A DNA stretch of 64,000 bases. Origin: Vagococcus intermedius (GTDB lineage Bacteria > Bacillota > Bacilli > Lactobacillales > Vagococcaceae). Positions 1 through 10,200 of this stretch are shown here, in pieces. Within the stretch, counting starts at the first letter, position 1, and each line of letters begins with the position of its first letter. The stretch is from the NCBI RefSeq assembly GCF_029144185.1, contig NZ_CP110232.1:1570164-1634163 (forward strand), in the 5' to 3' direction. The translations under genes were made by a program, and so were the position numbers. The notes beneath the pieces were generated by a model. It did not search any database, was not told the DNA's origin, and saw nothing but the letters and a program-made list of their open reading frames with translations.

Positions 1-210
1 ACCTAACAAATTACGTAAATAAGCTAATTTATTATGTGTATAATAATAGCCTTCTGCACTTAAAAAAAGAAAAATTGGCGCGACCACTCGTCCTAGCATG
101 GTCAAATACATTGGTGCTCCTTGCATGACAAACATTTGATGGATATGATCACAAACCATCAAGGTAACTCCTACTAATTTCATTTGATAACTAGTTAACC
201 CTTTTTGCAT
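1..210 (-). CDS. TraX-like membrane protein, N-terminal part (runs off window)
   Basis: The first 70 residues are visible, reading leftwards from an ATG at 210 that is preceded by a good AAGGAG ribosome binding site. The fragment shows the layout of TraX-family proteins: a start like LTSYQMK, a hydrophobic helix with a DHI motif at residues 21-23, then a GR-VVAPIF-F stretch and a SAEGYYYT motif near residues 51-58. TraX acetylates F-pilin in E. coli; the many Firmicute relatives are uncharacterised integral membrane proteins, probably acyltransferases. The C-terminal part lies outside the window, so completeness cannot be judged. Family assignment is by motif only. Confidence 0.7.
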   Translation of the reverse strand, partial: MQKGLTSYQMKLVGVTLMVCDHIHQMFVMQGAPMYLTMLGRVVAPIFLFLSAEGYYYTHNKLAYLRNLLG

Positions 211-319
211 CTCTGTCTCTCCTTCTCTAACTTATCTTGGTATTCATAAGTATATCGAAAAGACCTAGTCATCTCACGAACACTAAACTAACAATCACCT
301 TACAATTTTGTCAGATAAA

Positions 320-346
320 AAAACCTCATCACAATGATGAGGTTTT
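320..346 (-). terminator. Rho-independent terminator of nagB
   Basis: A perfect 12-bp inverted repeat (320-331 with 335-346, 3-nt loop) is followed on the minus strand by a T-rich run. It begins just past the nagB stop codon. Confidence 0.9.
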
Positions 347-354
347 AACTTTTT

Positions 355-1068
355 TTATTTTACAGTTAATTTAGATAACGCTTCAGCATCTGCAATCACA
401 TAAACATTTGGATGATTTTGCAAGGCACTTGCTGGACAAGCGGTTGATTGTTCTCCTTCAATCATGCCATAAATAGCATCAGCCTTAGCTTCCCCATAAG
501 CAATTAAAATAATTTGTTTTGCTTTCATAATTGAGCCAATCCCCATAGAATATGCTTCAGTTGGCACGTCTTCTTTTTTATCAAAGAAACGTTTGTTTGA
601 TTCAATAGTTGACTCCACTAAATCAACACGACGCGTCAATGAATCAAAAGGCGTTCCTGGTTCATTAAAGCCAATATGACCATTTGTCCCAATCCCTAAA
701 ATTTGGATGTCAATTGGATTATCTTCAATTATTTTATCGTAACGGACACATTCAGCCTCTGCATCTGTTGCTGTTCCATCTGGTACGTATGATGCTTTAA
801 AAGGTTTATCATTGAATAAGTTTTCATTCATAAAATAGCGGTAACTTTGGATATCTGTTCCACTTAATCCCACATATTCATCTAAATTAACTGCAGTTAA
901 GTCAGAAAAATCCATATCACTTTTAACCATTTCTTGATATAACGTAATCGGCGTACTCCCTGTTGCTAGCCCTAATACTTTTGCACGATTCTCTTCAATC
1001 CCTTGACGAATTAAATCAAATGCTTTTTGACCCCCACTTACTTGGTCATTCACTAAAATAATATTCAT
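355..1068 (-). CDS. nagB: Glucosamine-6-phosphate deaminase
   Basis: NagB converts glucosamine-6-phosphate to fructose-6-phosphate and ammonia in the cytoplasm, the catabolic counterpart of GlmS. The 237-residue product has the ATGSTP phosphate-binding segment (35-40), NLDEYVGL with the catalytic Asp (61-68) and the [12 protein letters not shown] active-site loop (127-138). I chose the ATG at 1068 because the protein then begins MNIILVND like the family. A longer frame reaches an ATG at 1113, but that extension overlaps a palindromic operator-like box (1100-1114), and a GGAG lies 11 nt before the 1068 ATG. The gene is monocistronic, ends in a strong terminator and is divided from glmS by another terminator. 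Repeated TTGGTATAG/ATTGGTCTAG boxes upstream suggest control by a NagR-type repressor. Confidence 0.95.
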   Translation of the reverse strand: MNIILVNDQVSGGQKAFDLIRQGIEENRAKVLGLATGSTPITLYQEMVKSDMDFSDLTAVNLDEYVGLSGTDIQSYRYFMNENLFNDKPFKASYVPDGTATDAEAECVRYDKIIEDNPIDIQILGIGTNGHIGFNEPGTPFDSLTRRVDLVESTIESNKRFFDKKEDVPTEAYSMGIGSIMKAKQIILIAYGEAKADAIYGMIEGEQSTACPASALQNHPNVYVIADAEALSKLTVK

Positions 1069-1099
1069 AACTGTCTCAACTCCATTTTCCATTTGTTTT

Positions 1100-1139
1100 T
1101 TGGTATAGTCCAATGATACTCTAAATTGGTCTAGAGCAC
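1100..1139. promoter_or_regulatory. Pair of NagR/GntR-like operator boxes upstream of nagB
   Basis: TTGGTATAGTCCAAT (1100-1114) is a near-perfect palindrome, and ATTGGTCTAGAGCAC (1125-1139) is a second, less symmetric copy 26 bp away. Both resemble the TGGT-TA-ACCA operators of HutC-subfamily GntR regulators such as NagR. The same core recurs upstream of glmS. The regulator gene is not in this window. Confidence 0.55.
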
Positions 1140-1215
1140 AAGTGAAAAGCTGATTAAAATTTTAGCTGATTAACAAATAGCATCAAGACTCCTTTCAAAA
1201 TGTTTTTATATAAAA

Positions 1216-1248
1216 AAGCCGATTTAAGTAACTAACTTAAATCGGCTT
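1216..1248 (-). terminator. Rho-independent terminator of glmS
   Basis: A perfect 14-bp inverted repeat (1216-1229 with 1235-1248) is followed on the minus strand by a T run, 20 bp past the glmS stop. Confidence 0.9.
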
Positions 1249-1267
1249 AATTTTCAATCCAATTACT

Positions 1268-3082
1268 TTATTCTACTGTAACACTTTTAGCTAAGTTACG
1301 TGGTTTATCAACATCTAAGCCACGTTGTAAACTTGCATAGTAAGCAATCAATTGAATCGGCACAACACTAACAAGCGGTGTCAACAAGCTATGAACTTTT
1401 GGTAAAACGATGCCGTCACCCTCACGCTCTAATCCTTCCATCGACACTACTAATGTGCTTGCTCCACGACTCTCTACTTCTTTTAAGTTACCACGCGTAT
1501 GAGCCCCAGTTTCTTCTTCTGTAATAACCCCAATAACTGGTGTCCCTTCTTCAATTAAAGCAATCGTGCCATGTTTTAATTCACCCGCAGCAAAGCCTTC
1601 TGCTTGAATGTAAGAAATTTCTTTTAATTTTAAAGCAGCTTCCATCGAAACAAAGTAATCTAACCCACGTCCAATATAAAAAGCATTTCGTGTTTCACTT
1701 AATTTTTCTTTGACTAATGAAGAAATCATGTCTTTTTCACCCACTAAACGCTCCATACCAGCTGCAACAAGACCTAGCTCATGCACTAAATCAAATTGTT
1801 CTGCCTCTACTTTAGCGCTAGCCATACCAGCAGCTTTAGCCAAAATTGCCAAGGTTGCAATTTGAGCTGTATAAGCTTTAGTAGACGCCACCGCAATCTC
1901 AGGGCCTGCATGCAATAACATTGTATGAATCGCTTCTCGTGATAGGGTTGAGCCTGCGACATTTGTCATCGTCATTGAATCATAACCCAATTCATTAACT
2001 TTAACTAATACTTGACGGCTATCCGCTGTTTCACCACTTTGGCTAATAAAGATAAAGAAAGGTTTCTCTGAAATTAAAGGCATATTATAAGCAAATTCAC
2101 TAGCAACATGAACTTCAACCGGAACACCCGCTAATTGTTCAATTAGTTGTTTCCCTACCCAACCAGCATGCCAACTTGTACCACACGCCACAATATACAC
2201 ACGATCACTCATATTTAAACGCTCAGTAATTGTTGAATCAACCACTAATTCGCCTTGTTCATTTGTATATTCTTTAACTAAACGACGCATAACAGCTGGC
2301 TGTTCGTCTACTTCTTTTAACATATAATGTTCATATGTTCCTTTTTCCATATCAGCCACATCGATTTGAGCTTCATAGGCTTCGCGCTCAATTGTTTCAC
2401 CTTGAGCATTTTCAATCGTAATCCCATCAGCTTTTACAATAACGATTTCGCCATCTACAATCTCTACAAATTGTTTTGTTTCCGAAATCATTGCCATGGC
2501 ATCACTACAAATAACATTAAACCCTTCGCCTAATCCAATTAGCAATGGGCTTTTATTTTTAGCAACATAGACAACATCTGGTTCTTCTTGATCAACTAAA
2601 GCGAAAGCATATGATCCTTTTATAATATTTAGTGCCTCTTTAAAAGCTGCTTTTGCTTTCAATTTTTTTGTAGTTGCAAGATGATTAATCAGCTGAACGG
2701 CTATCTCAGTATCAGTCTCACCAACTAGTGCTACTCCTGTTAAGTACTCTGCTTTAATTTCTTCAAAGTTCTCAATAACACCATTATGAACCAAAACAAA
2801 ACGACCCTCACCTGCAGTATGGGGATGAGCATTTGTTTCTGATGGCACACCATGAGTCGCCCAACGTGTATGCCCTATACCAGTCGTTCCTTCAACCTTA
2901 CTTGAAATCTTAGCTCTCAAATCAGCAATGCGCCCTTTGGATTTTGTTAAATGCGCTTCTTTTGCTTCATTTGTAACAAATATTCCTGCTGAGTCGTATC
3001 CACGATACTCTAATTTTTCTAATCCTGTTAATAAAATCTCTGTTGCCTTACTATTACCAACTACTCCAACAATTCCGCACAT
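1268..3082 (-). CDS. glmS: Glutamine-fructose-6-phosphate aminotransferase (isomerizing)
   Basis: GlmS makes glucosamine-6-phosphate from fructose-6-phosphate and glutamine, the entry step to UDP-GlcNAc. The 604-residue protein begins MCGIVGVVG, so the nucleophile is Cys2 (Cys1 after Met removal). A glutaminase domain occupies about residues 2-220, followed by two SIS sugar-isomerase domains (CGTSWHAG near 295, [10 protein letters not shown] further on) and the conserved C-terminus [12 protein letters not shown]. The frame extends 24 codons further upstream to 3154, but that stretch runs into the glmS ribozyme and would bury the catalytic Cys, so it is not coding. Expression is probably controlled by the ribozyme in the leader and by GntR-like boxes further upstream. 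Confidence 0.97.
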   Translation of the reverse strand: MCGIVGVVGNSKATEILLTGLEKLEYRGYDSAGIFVTNEAKEAHLTKSKGRIADLRAKISSKVEGTTGIGHTRWATHGVPSETNAHPHTAGEGRFVLVHNGVIENFEEIKAEYLTGVALVGETDTEIAVQLINHLATTKKLKAKAAFKEALNIIKGSYAFALVDQEEPDVVYVAKNKSPLLIGLGEGFNVICSDAMAMISETKQFVEIVDGEIVIVKADGITIENAQGETIEREAYEAQIDVADMEKGTYEHYMLKEVDEQPAVMRRLVKEYTNEQGELVVDSTITERLNMSDRVYIVACGTSWHAGWVGKQLIEQLAGVPVEVHVASEFAYNMPLISEKPFFIFISQSGETADSRQVLVKVNELGYDSMTMTNVAGSTLSREAIHTMLLHAGPEIAVASTKAYTAQIATLAILAKAAGMASAKVEAEQFDLVHELGLVAAGMERLVGEKDMISSLVKEKLSETRNAFYIGRGLDYFVSMEAALKLKEISYIQAEGFAAGELKHGTIALIEEGTPVIGVITEEETGAHTRGNLKEVESRGASTLVVSMEGLEREGDGIVLPKVHSLLTPLVSVVPIQLIAYYASLQRGLDVDKPRNLAKSVTVE

Positions 3083-3121
3083 ATCCAAAATTCCTCTTTC
3101 TTTTCGTATATTCTCGTTTCT

Positions 3122-3253
3122 ACCTGCGTGATTTGTACTTTGTTCTAACTTCACAGCTAGTTTTTATGCAAATCTTTAGAGTGCAGTCCCTAGAGTCACC
3201 CGCCGAATCATTCGATAAACTCTTTCCTCGTCACCTACAATAGGTCTGGCGCT
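3122..3253 (-). ncRNA. glmS ribozyme (glucosamine-6-phosphate-activated self-cleaving riboswitch)
   Basis: The leader contains the hallmark parts of this ribozyme in order: the cleavage site A|GCGCC with the cut between complements of 3253 and 3252, the AGCGCCAGA start, a GACGAGGA segment, AGAGTTTATCGA, TCGGCGGGTGACTC, then a downstream domain with a GATTTG/CAAATC outer stem enclosing a CTAGC/GTTAG hairpin. In B. subtilis and relatives, glucosamine-6-phosphate is the coenzyme for self-cleavage, and the cleaved mRNA is degraded, giving feedback on GlmS. The 3' boundary is approximate. Confidence 0.92.
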
Positions 3254-3261
3254 TGTTTTAA

Positions 3262-3402
3262 ATTGGTATATTCCAAAAAATTCATCAACCAACCATAGAA
3301 ACATTTTAAATACTACAATATATAGATGATATAGTCAATCTTTTTATCATTGGTATAAAAATAATTTTAGATTGGTCTAGTTATTTATCTACATTGGTCT
3401 AG
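3262..3402 (-). promoter_or_regulatory. glmS promoter region with four NagR-like boxes
   Basis: On the minus strand TTGACT (complement of 3333-3338), a 17-bp spacer and TAGTAT (complement of 3310-3315) form a good sigma-70 promoter upstream of the ribozyme. ATTGGTCTAG occurs exactly twice (3371-3380 and 3393-3402, 22 bp apart). ATTGGTATA occurs at 3349-3357 and again, within the near-palindrome TTGGTATATTCCAA, at 3262-3277. Three boxes lie upstream of the -35 and one downstream of the start site, so looping, activation or repression are all possible. Together with the ribozyme, the rest of the 414-bp gap 3083-3496 is explained by this region and the glmM terminator. Confidence 0.5.
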
Positions 3403-3451
3403 TTTAAAGTACAAAAAACTTTAATTATCTCATAATATTTTAATGTAACAA

Positions 3452-3485
3452 AAAAAGTACCGCTCTATTTCAAGCAGTACTTTTT
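3452..3485 (-). terminator. Rho-independent terminator of the cdaA-cdaR-glmM operon
   Basis: A 13-bp inverted repeat with one mismatch (3452-3464 with 3473-3485) is followed by a T run on the minus strand, directly after the glmM stop. Confidence 0.85.
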
Positions 3486-3496
3486 GACAACTCTAA

Positions 3497-4852
3497 TTAA
3501 TCAATTCCAATTTCTGCACGAACAACATCCGCAATTGCATTGACATAATAATCAACTTTTTCAATAGTTGGCGCTTCAGCCATAACACGTAATAAAGGTT
3601 CTGTTCCAGAAGCTCTGACTAAAATACGGCCATCACCATTCATTTCAGCTTCAGCTTTTTCAATCGCCTCTTTAATGGCAGGAACTTCCATTGCGCCATT
3701 TTTATCTGATACACGAATATTTACAAGTCTTTGTGGATATTCTTCTACTTCTGCCGCTAATTCAGATAATTTTTTGCCGGTTTGCTTCATCACGTTCACT
3801 AATTGAATACCAGATAGCAAACCATCACCTGTTGTGTTGTGATCTAAGAAAATCATATGACCTGATTGTTCACCACCAAAGTTATAACCATTTTTACGCA
3901 TTTCTTCAACTACATAACGATCACCAACTTGAGTCGCTACAGCAGTCATTCCTTCTGCTTCAACAGCCTTATGGAAACCTAAATTACTCATAACAGTTGA
4001 AACAATTGTATTTTTCTTAAGTCCACCGTGCTCATATAAGTATTTACCACAGATAAACATAATTTTATCACCATCAACAATTTTACCGTTCTCATCAACA
4101 GCAATAATTCGGTCACCATCTCCATCAAAAGCTAAACCAACTTGAGCTTGTTTTTCAACAACCAATTCAGCTAATTTTTCTGGATGAGTTGAACCAACAC
4201 CCTCATTAATATTTAAACCATTAGGGCTTGTACCCATAGTATAAAAATCTGCTTCTAAATCAGCAAACACACGGTTGACTAAAGGTGTAGTCGCACCATG
4301 AGCACCATCTAAACAAATTTTCATTCCTTCAAAATCACCTTCAATGGTGTCAGTTAAAAATTGTGAATATTTTAAGATACCTTCCGGAAACTCATCTAAG
4401 GTTCCTAGTCCATCAGCAGATGGTCTTGGCAATGAATCTTCGGCTGCATCCAATAACGCTTCAATCTCAAGCTCTTGACTGTCAACTAGTTTAAAACCAT
4501 CGGGGCCAAAAAATTTAATGCCATTATCTTGAGCAGGGTTGTGAGATGCTGAAATCATAACACCTGCTGCAGCTTTTTGTAATCTTGTTAAATAAGAAAC
4601 ACCTGGTGTAGAAATAACACCTAACTGAAATACTTCAATTCCAACTGAAATCAAACCGGCTACCAATGCTTGCTCTAGTAATTGACCTGAAATTCTTGTA
4701 TCACGACCAACTAACACACGTGGTTTACCTTCATTTTCTTGATGCTGACACAAAACATATCCGCCACATCGCCCTAATTTAAATGCCAACTCTGGAGTTA
4801 ACTCCTTGTTTGCCACTCCTCTAACACCATCTGTTCCAAAATATTTTCCCAT
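3497..4852 (-). CDS. glmM: Phosphoglucosamine mutase
   Basis: GlmM interconverts glucosamine-6-phosphate and glucosamine-1-phosphate for peptidoglycan and teichoic acid precursors. The 451-residue length is typical. It starts [12 protein letters not shown], carries the SASHNP phosphoserine loop (101-106, phosphorylated residue probably Ser103), the metal-binding DGDGDR motif in the middle domain, GGEQSGH near residue 330 and the phosphate-binding RASGTEP near the C-terminus. It is the last gene of the cdaA-cdaR-glmM operon, a conserved order in Firmicutes. GlmM is known to bind and inhibit CdaA in several species, so the linkage couples c-di-AMP to wall synthesis. Confidence 0.97.
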   Translation of the reverse strand: MGKYFGTDGVRGVANKELTPELAFKLGRCGGYVLCQHQENEGKPRVLVGRDTRISGQLLEQALVAGLISVGIEVFQLGVISTPGVSYLTRLQKAAAGVMISASHNPAQDNGIKFFGPDGFKLVDSQELEIEALLDAAEDSLPRPSADGLGTLDEFPEGILKYSQFLTDTIEGDFEGMKICLDGAHGATTPLVNRVFADLEADFYTMGTSPNGLNINEGVGSTHPEKLAELVVEKQAQVGLAFDGDGDRIIAVDENGKIVDGDKIMFICGKYLYEHGGLKKNTIVSTVMSNLGFHKAVEAEGMTAVATQVGDRYVVEEMRKNGYNFGGEQSGHMIFLDHNTTGDGLLSGIQLVNVMKQTGKKLSELAAEVEEYPQRLVNIRVSDKNGAMEVPAIKEAIEKAEAEMNGDGRILVRASGTEPLLRVMAEAPTIEKVDYYVNAIADVVRAEIGID

Positions 4853-4923
4853 CTTTACCTCTCCATTACTTTAAATTTTATATATTAACTAAGTATCACT
4901 TAGAGGAAACCTTATCAGTTACC

Positions 4924-5880
4924 TTATTCTTTACTTTCTTTAATAGGTATAACTTTCACTTTTACATTATTAGGGCTCATCTCTATCCCTGCTTGTGTCG
5001 GCAAGCGGTACGTTTCTTTAAACTCTTCCGTCACTTCTGACGTATTGATAGACAATTCAATTTCATTGACCTTATCAAGAGTCTCCATAGCACCTTGTAA
5101 CCTAACTTCTTTAATTTCTGGTTTAAACTCAAACGATTTAATACCATTTGGCAACGTCCCTGAACGCTTCACTTTAATTGGCACCATTTTTGTTGGCGCA
5201 GAAATTTCCACAGTCATTGTTGCCGTGTTAGGTGTCATCACAACACTTAAAGCATTACCATCTTCATCCACTGCAATTAAATCTACACGTTTTGATAAAT
5301 TTTCAGATAAATCACGATCATCAGATAAAGTGGCTTCCACACGTTTAATTTTTTTCAACGTTTTTTTACCACCAGTCACCTTAACCACTTCAGGTGTTAC
5401 CTTGATACCTTCTAGTGTATAACCATGTTTTAAAAGATTATCATTAATTTTAGGAGTTACCGAAACCTTTTTACTCGACCGTTTTTCCAATGTAACATGG
5501 ATTGTTCGATCGGCTAAAGTCCCTTGCACACCAGGATTCAAATTTTGGATAGATATAGGCACCTCATAGGTGCCTTCTTCAAAGCGAGTTAAATCAGCTT
5601 CAACAGTGAATTTTCTTGTTTGATCATGAGACTCACTATCTAATAAAACTCGATTGGAACTTTTTAAGTAAACCGTTGTCGTCGATTCATAACCTGAAAC
5701 AAAATATTTTTTTTCATCATATTTAAGGTTGATTGGAACTTTTTCGGCAACGGCTGCTAAACTAGGTCCGGTCTCAATTTGTTTATTAGGTCTTGTTGAA
5801 TTGGCATTGAAAAACAATAACAAGGCAAAAATCAAAGCAATAACTTTGGTAAACCATCTACTTTGGACTATTTTTTCCAT
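4924..5880 (-). CDS. cdaR: CdaA regulatory protein with YbbR repeats
   Basis: CdaR is a membrane-anchored extracytoplasmic protein that modulates the diadenylate cyclase CdaA. The 318-residue protein has an N-terminal transmembrane anchor (about residues 12-27) and then three beta-rich YbbR-type repeats containing motifs such as VPI-L-Y and EVKVTGGK-TL. The start codon overlaps the last base of the cdaA stop region, which implies translational coupling. Its position between cdaA and glmM is the conserved one. The assignment is secure as a family; the direction of its effect on CdaA differs between species. Confidence 0.93.
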   Translation of the reverse strand: MEKIVQSRWFTKVIALIFALLLFFNANSTRPNKQIETGPSLAAVAEKVPINLKYDEKKYFVSGYESTTTVYLKSSNRVLLDSESHDQTRKFTVEADLTRFEEGTYEVPISIQNLNPGVQGTLADRTIHVTLEKRSSKKVSVTPKINDNLLKHGYTLEGIKVTPEVVKVTGGKKTLKKIKRVEATLSDDRDLSENLSKRVDLIAVDEDGNALSVVMTPNTATMTVEISAPTKMVPIKVKRSGTLPNGIKSFEFKPEIKEVRLQGAMETLDKVNEIELSINTSEVTEEFKETYRLPTQAGIEMSPNNVKVKVIPIKESKE

Positions 5881-6761
5881 TAGTCATTACCTCCTTTAGT
5901 GATACCATCAAAAAAGGACTGCAATAAACTTTCTTTTGTTTCTTCTTTATTTTTGATTAGTTCTTTTTTTAGAACTTCCAAATATTCTTCTCGACTTAGG
6001 TGCGTTTGTAAGTCATTATTTTGCGCCAAACTTACCTCACCTGTCTCCTCAGAAACAATAATCGTAAGTGAGTCGCTGACCTCGCTAACCCCTACAGCTG
6101 CTCGATGACGCGTACCAAATTCTTTTGGAATCGTCTCACTTTCAGATAAAGGTAGGTAGGCACAAGCTACTGCTATTTTATCGTCTTTTACAATCACTGC
6201 CCCATCATGTAAAGGCGTATTAGGGATAAAAATATTAATTAATAACTCACCTGTAATTGTCGCATTAATGGGGATTCCTGTTTCAATATATTCCTCTAAT
6301 CCCGTATTTTTTTGAATCGTGATTAACGCACCAATTTTACGTTTAGACATATACTGAATCGCTTGATCGAAAGATTTGACAACTGCCATATCTTTCCGCT
6401 CACTTTTATTTGATGCTCTAGAAAAACCGGCTCGACCTAAATGCTCTAAACCTCGCCTTACTTCTGGTTGAAAAATAACTATTGCTGCAATCACACCATA
6501 AGTAATCACTTGATCCATAATCCACGATACTGTATTTAAGCCTAATATAAGACTGATAACTCTAGCAACAATAATAACGGCTATACCTTTTAGTAATTGT
6601 ACCGCTTTTGTACCTTTTAACAAATCGAATAATTTATAAATTAAATACCAAACAACTAATATATCTAAGATATTTATTAAAAAATTGGGATTTAAAATAT
6701 AGGTGTTCACTAGCTCTGTCCAACTACCAAACTTTAAAAAATTAAAAAACGGATGTCCCAC
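5880..6761 (-). CDS. cdaA: Diadenylate cyclase CdaA
   Basis: CdaA makes cyclic di-AMP from two ATP and is the main housekeeping cyclase of Lactobacillales. The protein has three N-terminal transmembrane helices (about residues 30-105) and a DAC domain with the catalytic DGA motif (about 186-188) and the RHR motif (218-220). I chose the GTG at 6761 because AAGGAG lies 8 nt upstream of it. A GTG three codons earlier at 6770 overlaps that ribosome binding site and is therefore unlikely. The gene heads the cdaA-cdaR-glmM operon. A half-box like the nagB/glmS operators lies about 135 bp upstream. Confidence 0.96.
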   Translation of the reverse strand: MGHPFFNFLKFGSWTELVNTYILNPNFLINILDILVVWYLIYKLFDLLKGTKAVQLLKGIAVIIVARVISLILGLNTVSWIMDQVITYGVIAAIVIFQPEVRRGLEHLGRAGFSRASNKSERKDMAVVKSFDQAIQYMSKRKIGALITIQKNTGLEEYIETGIPINATITGELLINIFIPNTPLHDGAVIVKDDKIAVACAYLPLSESETIPKEFGTRHRAAVGVSEVSDSLTIIVSEETGEVSLAQNNDLQTHLSREEYLEVLKKELIKNKEETKESLLQSFFDGITKGGND

Positions 6762-7134
6762 GGCTGTCACTCCTTATGAATCAGATATCTTATTTAGTAT
6801 ATCACATTATAAAAACCAAGAAAACTCTTCTCGTTCTTCTCCCAATGAAAAATACTGATATCCTTAGTTTATTTTAATAATACCTTATTAAAGAACTAGA
6901 CCACTTCTAAATAACTTACTCATGCTATTCTAGAGCACATGAATAAAGAGTCCTTTATAGTTAACTAGCACTATTAAGTTTATCTTACTAAGAATAGCAT
7001 AGCTAACCAATTGCTTCATCTTTTAAAGTTTTAAAAATAAATAAATATGAGACAGTCTCGTTTTATCCTTCTTTTTTCTTGCTAAGTTAATAACTTTCAC
7101 ATGTTTTTCACTACAGTATGACCTAATTCAGATC
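6762..7134. other. Intergenic region upstream of cdaA
   Basis: I find no credible gene here. AAGTGGTCTAGTT on the minus strand (complement of 6893-6905) resembles the ATTGGTCTAG boxes of glmS and nagB. A 10-bp inverted repeat ATGCTATTCT / AGAATAGCAT occupies 6930-6939 and about 6990-6999. The cdaA promoter must lie in the first 150 bp, with a TATAAT-like hexamer in the minus strand near 6814, but no convincing -35 is seen. Confidence 0.4.
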
Positions 7135-7191
7135 AAAAAAGCACGTCTAGCCAATTCATTGAAGATGAATTTAGCAAAGACATGCTTTTTT
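7135..7191 (-). terminator. Rho-independent terminator of nifJ
   Basis: Inverted repeat 7135-7147 with 7178-7191 contains one G-U pair and an inner ATTCAT/ATGAAT stem, followed by T residues on the minus strand. Confidence 0.8.
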
Positions 7192-7237
7192 ATAATAAGA
7201 CACTAAGTATCACTCATCGACTCGTAAACGTTCGTTA

Positions 7238-10200
7238 TTATTCCCCTTCTAACTTCGCTTTAATTTTCTCTTCTTGACCAGCAATTCTAGCATAACGATA
7301 AAATCTTTCCCGCGCTTCTTTGACCGTCTGATCAAAAAGTCCTTCCGAGATAGTCTCATCTATTCCCATCAAAGTAGAAAAACGTGTCTCCGTCTTCATG
7401 AACTCTTTCATTTTAGAAAAATCTGGTTTTTTAAAATCTAAGGTCATTGGATTTTTTCCCTTATCAGCTAATAATGGGTTATAGCGATATAACGACCAAT
7501 ACCCACAATCAACAGCATCTTTGGCTTGTTTTAATGTAATACCTCCTGAAATACCATGAGCAATACATGGCGTATAGGCAATAATAACTGATGGCCCAGG
7601 GAATTTTTCAGCTTCTTCAATCGCTTTAATTGTCTGCATTTGGTTAGCGTTTGAAGAAATTTGTGCGACATATACATGACCATAACTCATAGCAATGATC
7701 CCTAAATCTTTTTTATTACCACGTTTACCATCTGCTGCAAACTTAGCTACAGCCGAAGATGGGGTGGCTTTGGATTTTTGCCCACCTGTATTAGAATAAA
7801 CCTCATTGTCCATAACTAAAATATTAACATCTTCGCCGCTAGCAATGACATGATCTAATCCCCCAAAACCAATATCATATGCCCAACCATCACCACCGAC
7901 AATCCAATGACTTGGTTTAGCAAATAAATCGTGTTTCTCATAAATTTTCTCAAGTAGTGGCTGCTTATCTTTTTCAGATAATAATGCCGCTCGTAATTTT
8001 TTAGCCCGTTGCTGTGTGCCATCTGTCACTTGATAATTTGCTAACCAATCGCTTAACAAGGCAAATAACTCGTCAGAGATAGCCAATGTTTCAAGCGCTT
8101 CTGCCACATTACTTGCTAAATAATCCCTTCTAGAATTATTAGCCAGATACATACCATAACCATATTCAGCATTGTCTTCAAATAAAGAATTAGACCAGGC
8201 TGGTCCTTGTCCTTGTTCATTAGTTGTATATGGTGTTGACGGTGCAGCCCCACCAAAAATTGATGAACAACCTGTTGCATTAGCCATCATCAAACGGTCA
8301 CCATATAATTGTGTGAGTAACTTAAGGTACGGCGTCTCTCCACAACCAGAGCACGCACCAGAAAATTCAATCAATGGCTTTTGAAATTGGGAACCCTTAA
8401 CAGAACCTAATTTTGTTGGATTTTCTTTTGTTTTCAGAGTCATTGAAAAGGCCCAATTAATAGCTTCTTCTTTCATCTCTTCATAAGGACGCATCTCAAG
8501 CGCTTTTCCTTTAGCTGGGCATGCCTCAACACACAACCCACAACCGGTGCAATCTTCGAGAGAGACTTGAATACGATAGTTTAGCCCATCTGCCCCTCGC
8601 ATCTCCCTAACAATATAACCTTCCGGTGCTTCTGCTAGTTCTTCTTCATCTGCTAAAAACGGACGAATAGCCGCATGAGGACAAACAAAGGCACATTCAT
8701 TACACATCGTACATTTATCAGCATCCCAGACAGGTACTTCTAAAGCGATACCTCTTTTTTCAAAGGCAGCAGTTCCTAACGGCATCCTGCCGTCGGTCAT
8801 GTTATTTGCTTTTAAATCTCCTACTGATAAAGAATCTCCTTCTTGACGATTGACTGGTTCAACAATATTAAAAACAAACGACGGACGTTCTTTTTTGACA
8901 GTTTCTGCTACTTTCGTAGCGACCCACTCTTTAGGTATCGTTACTTTTTTCACGATTTGACTAGTGCCATCTATCGCTAAATTATTTTTATCAACAATTT
9001 TTTGTGATTTACGTCCATAATTTTTTACAACCTCAGCCTTCATCCACTTAACAGCTTCCTCATAAGGCATAATGTTAGTTAATTTAAAAAAGGCTGCTTG
9101 CATAATTGTATTAATCCGACGACCTAATCCTACTGATTGAGCCAAATCAATTGCATTGATTGTATAAAATTCAATCTCTTTTTCCACCAATTCTTTTTTT
9201 AACTTAGCGGGTAAATTGTTGGCTAACTGCTCTTGATTCCATGTCGTATTTAAAAGAAATGTACCACCCTTTTTCAACCCTTTAATCAAATCATATTGAT
9301 AGACGTATGACGAATTGTGACAAGCAATAAAATCAGCATGCTCTACTAGGTAAGTAGAATCAATAGGTGTTTCGCCAAATCTAACATGAGATACTGTTAG
9401 ACCGCCAGATTTTTTAGAATCATAAGAAAAATACCCTTGGGCATATAACTTCGTCTGATTCCCAATAATCTTAATAGTTGACTTATTAGCTCCAACCGTT
9501 CCATCAGAACCAAACCCCCAGAACTTCGCTTGGTAGGTTGACGTTGGCGTTAAATCTAATTTTTCAGTTGTTGGTAGCGATAAACCAGTAACATCATCCA
9601 CAATACCAATTGTAAAGCGCGGTTTCATTTCACTTTTAGGTAGGAGTAAATGATCATAGACAGCTACAATCTGATCGGGTGTCACATCTTTAGAACCTAA
9701 TCCATATCTTCCACCAATAATTTTAGGATGCAACTCACTGTCATACATCACACTTTGAACATCTAATAATAACGGCTCACCACCTGCACCTGGTTCTTTT
9801 GTGCGATCTAACACCGCCATTGATTGAACTGTTTGAGGAACCCTAGCTAAAAATTCTGCAACTGGGAACGGGCGATATAGGCGAACGTTGATATGTCCAA
9901 CTTTTCGACCTTGCTCATTTAAATAATCAATCACTTGATGTACAACAGGTGCAACACTCCCGATTGACACAATAACTTCAGTTGCATCCTCTGCCCCATA
10001 ATAATTGACTAAATCATAATCTGTTCCTCGTAATTTATTAATTTCTTGCATGTATTTTTTTACAATGCCGGGTACGGCTAAATAGTGGCTATTAACTGTC
10101 TCGCGCTGTTGGAAATGAATATCAGCATTTTGATTAGTTCCGCTAATATGAGGATGATTTGGATTCATACTTTTAGCGCGAAACTCAGCTAATTTTTCTT

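Noticed and set aside
3082-3154. In-frame 24-codon extension of glmS
   Set aside because: It overlaps the 3' part of the glmS ribozyme and would bury the N-terminal catalytic Cys; AGAGG precedes the ATG at 3082.
5045-5422. 125-codon plus-strand frame inside cdaR
   Set aside because: Antisense shadow; cdaR is well supported on the minus strand.
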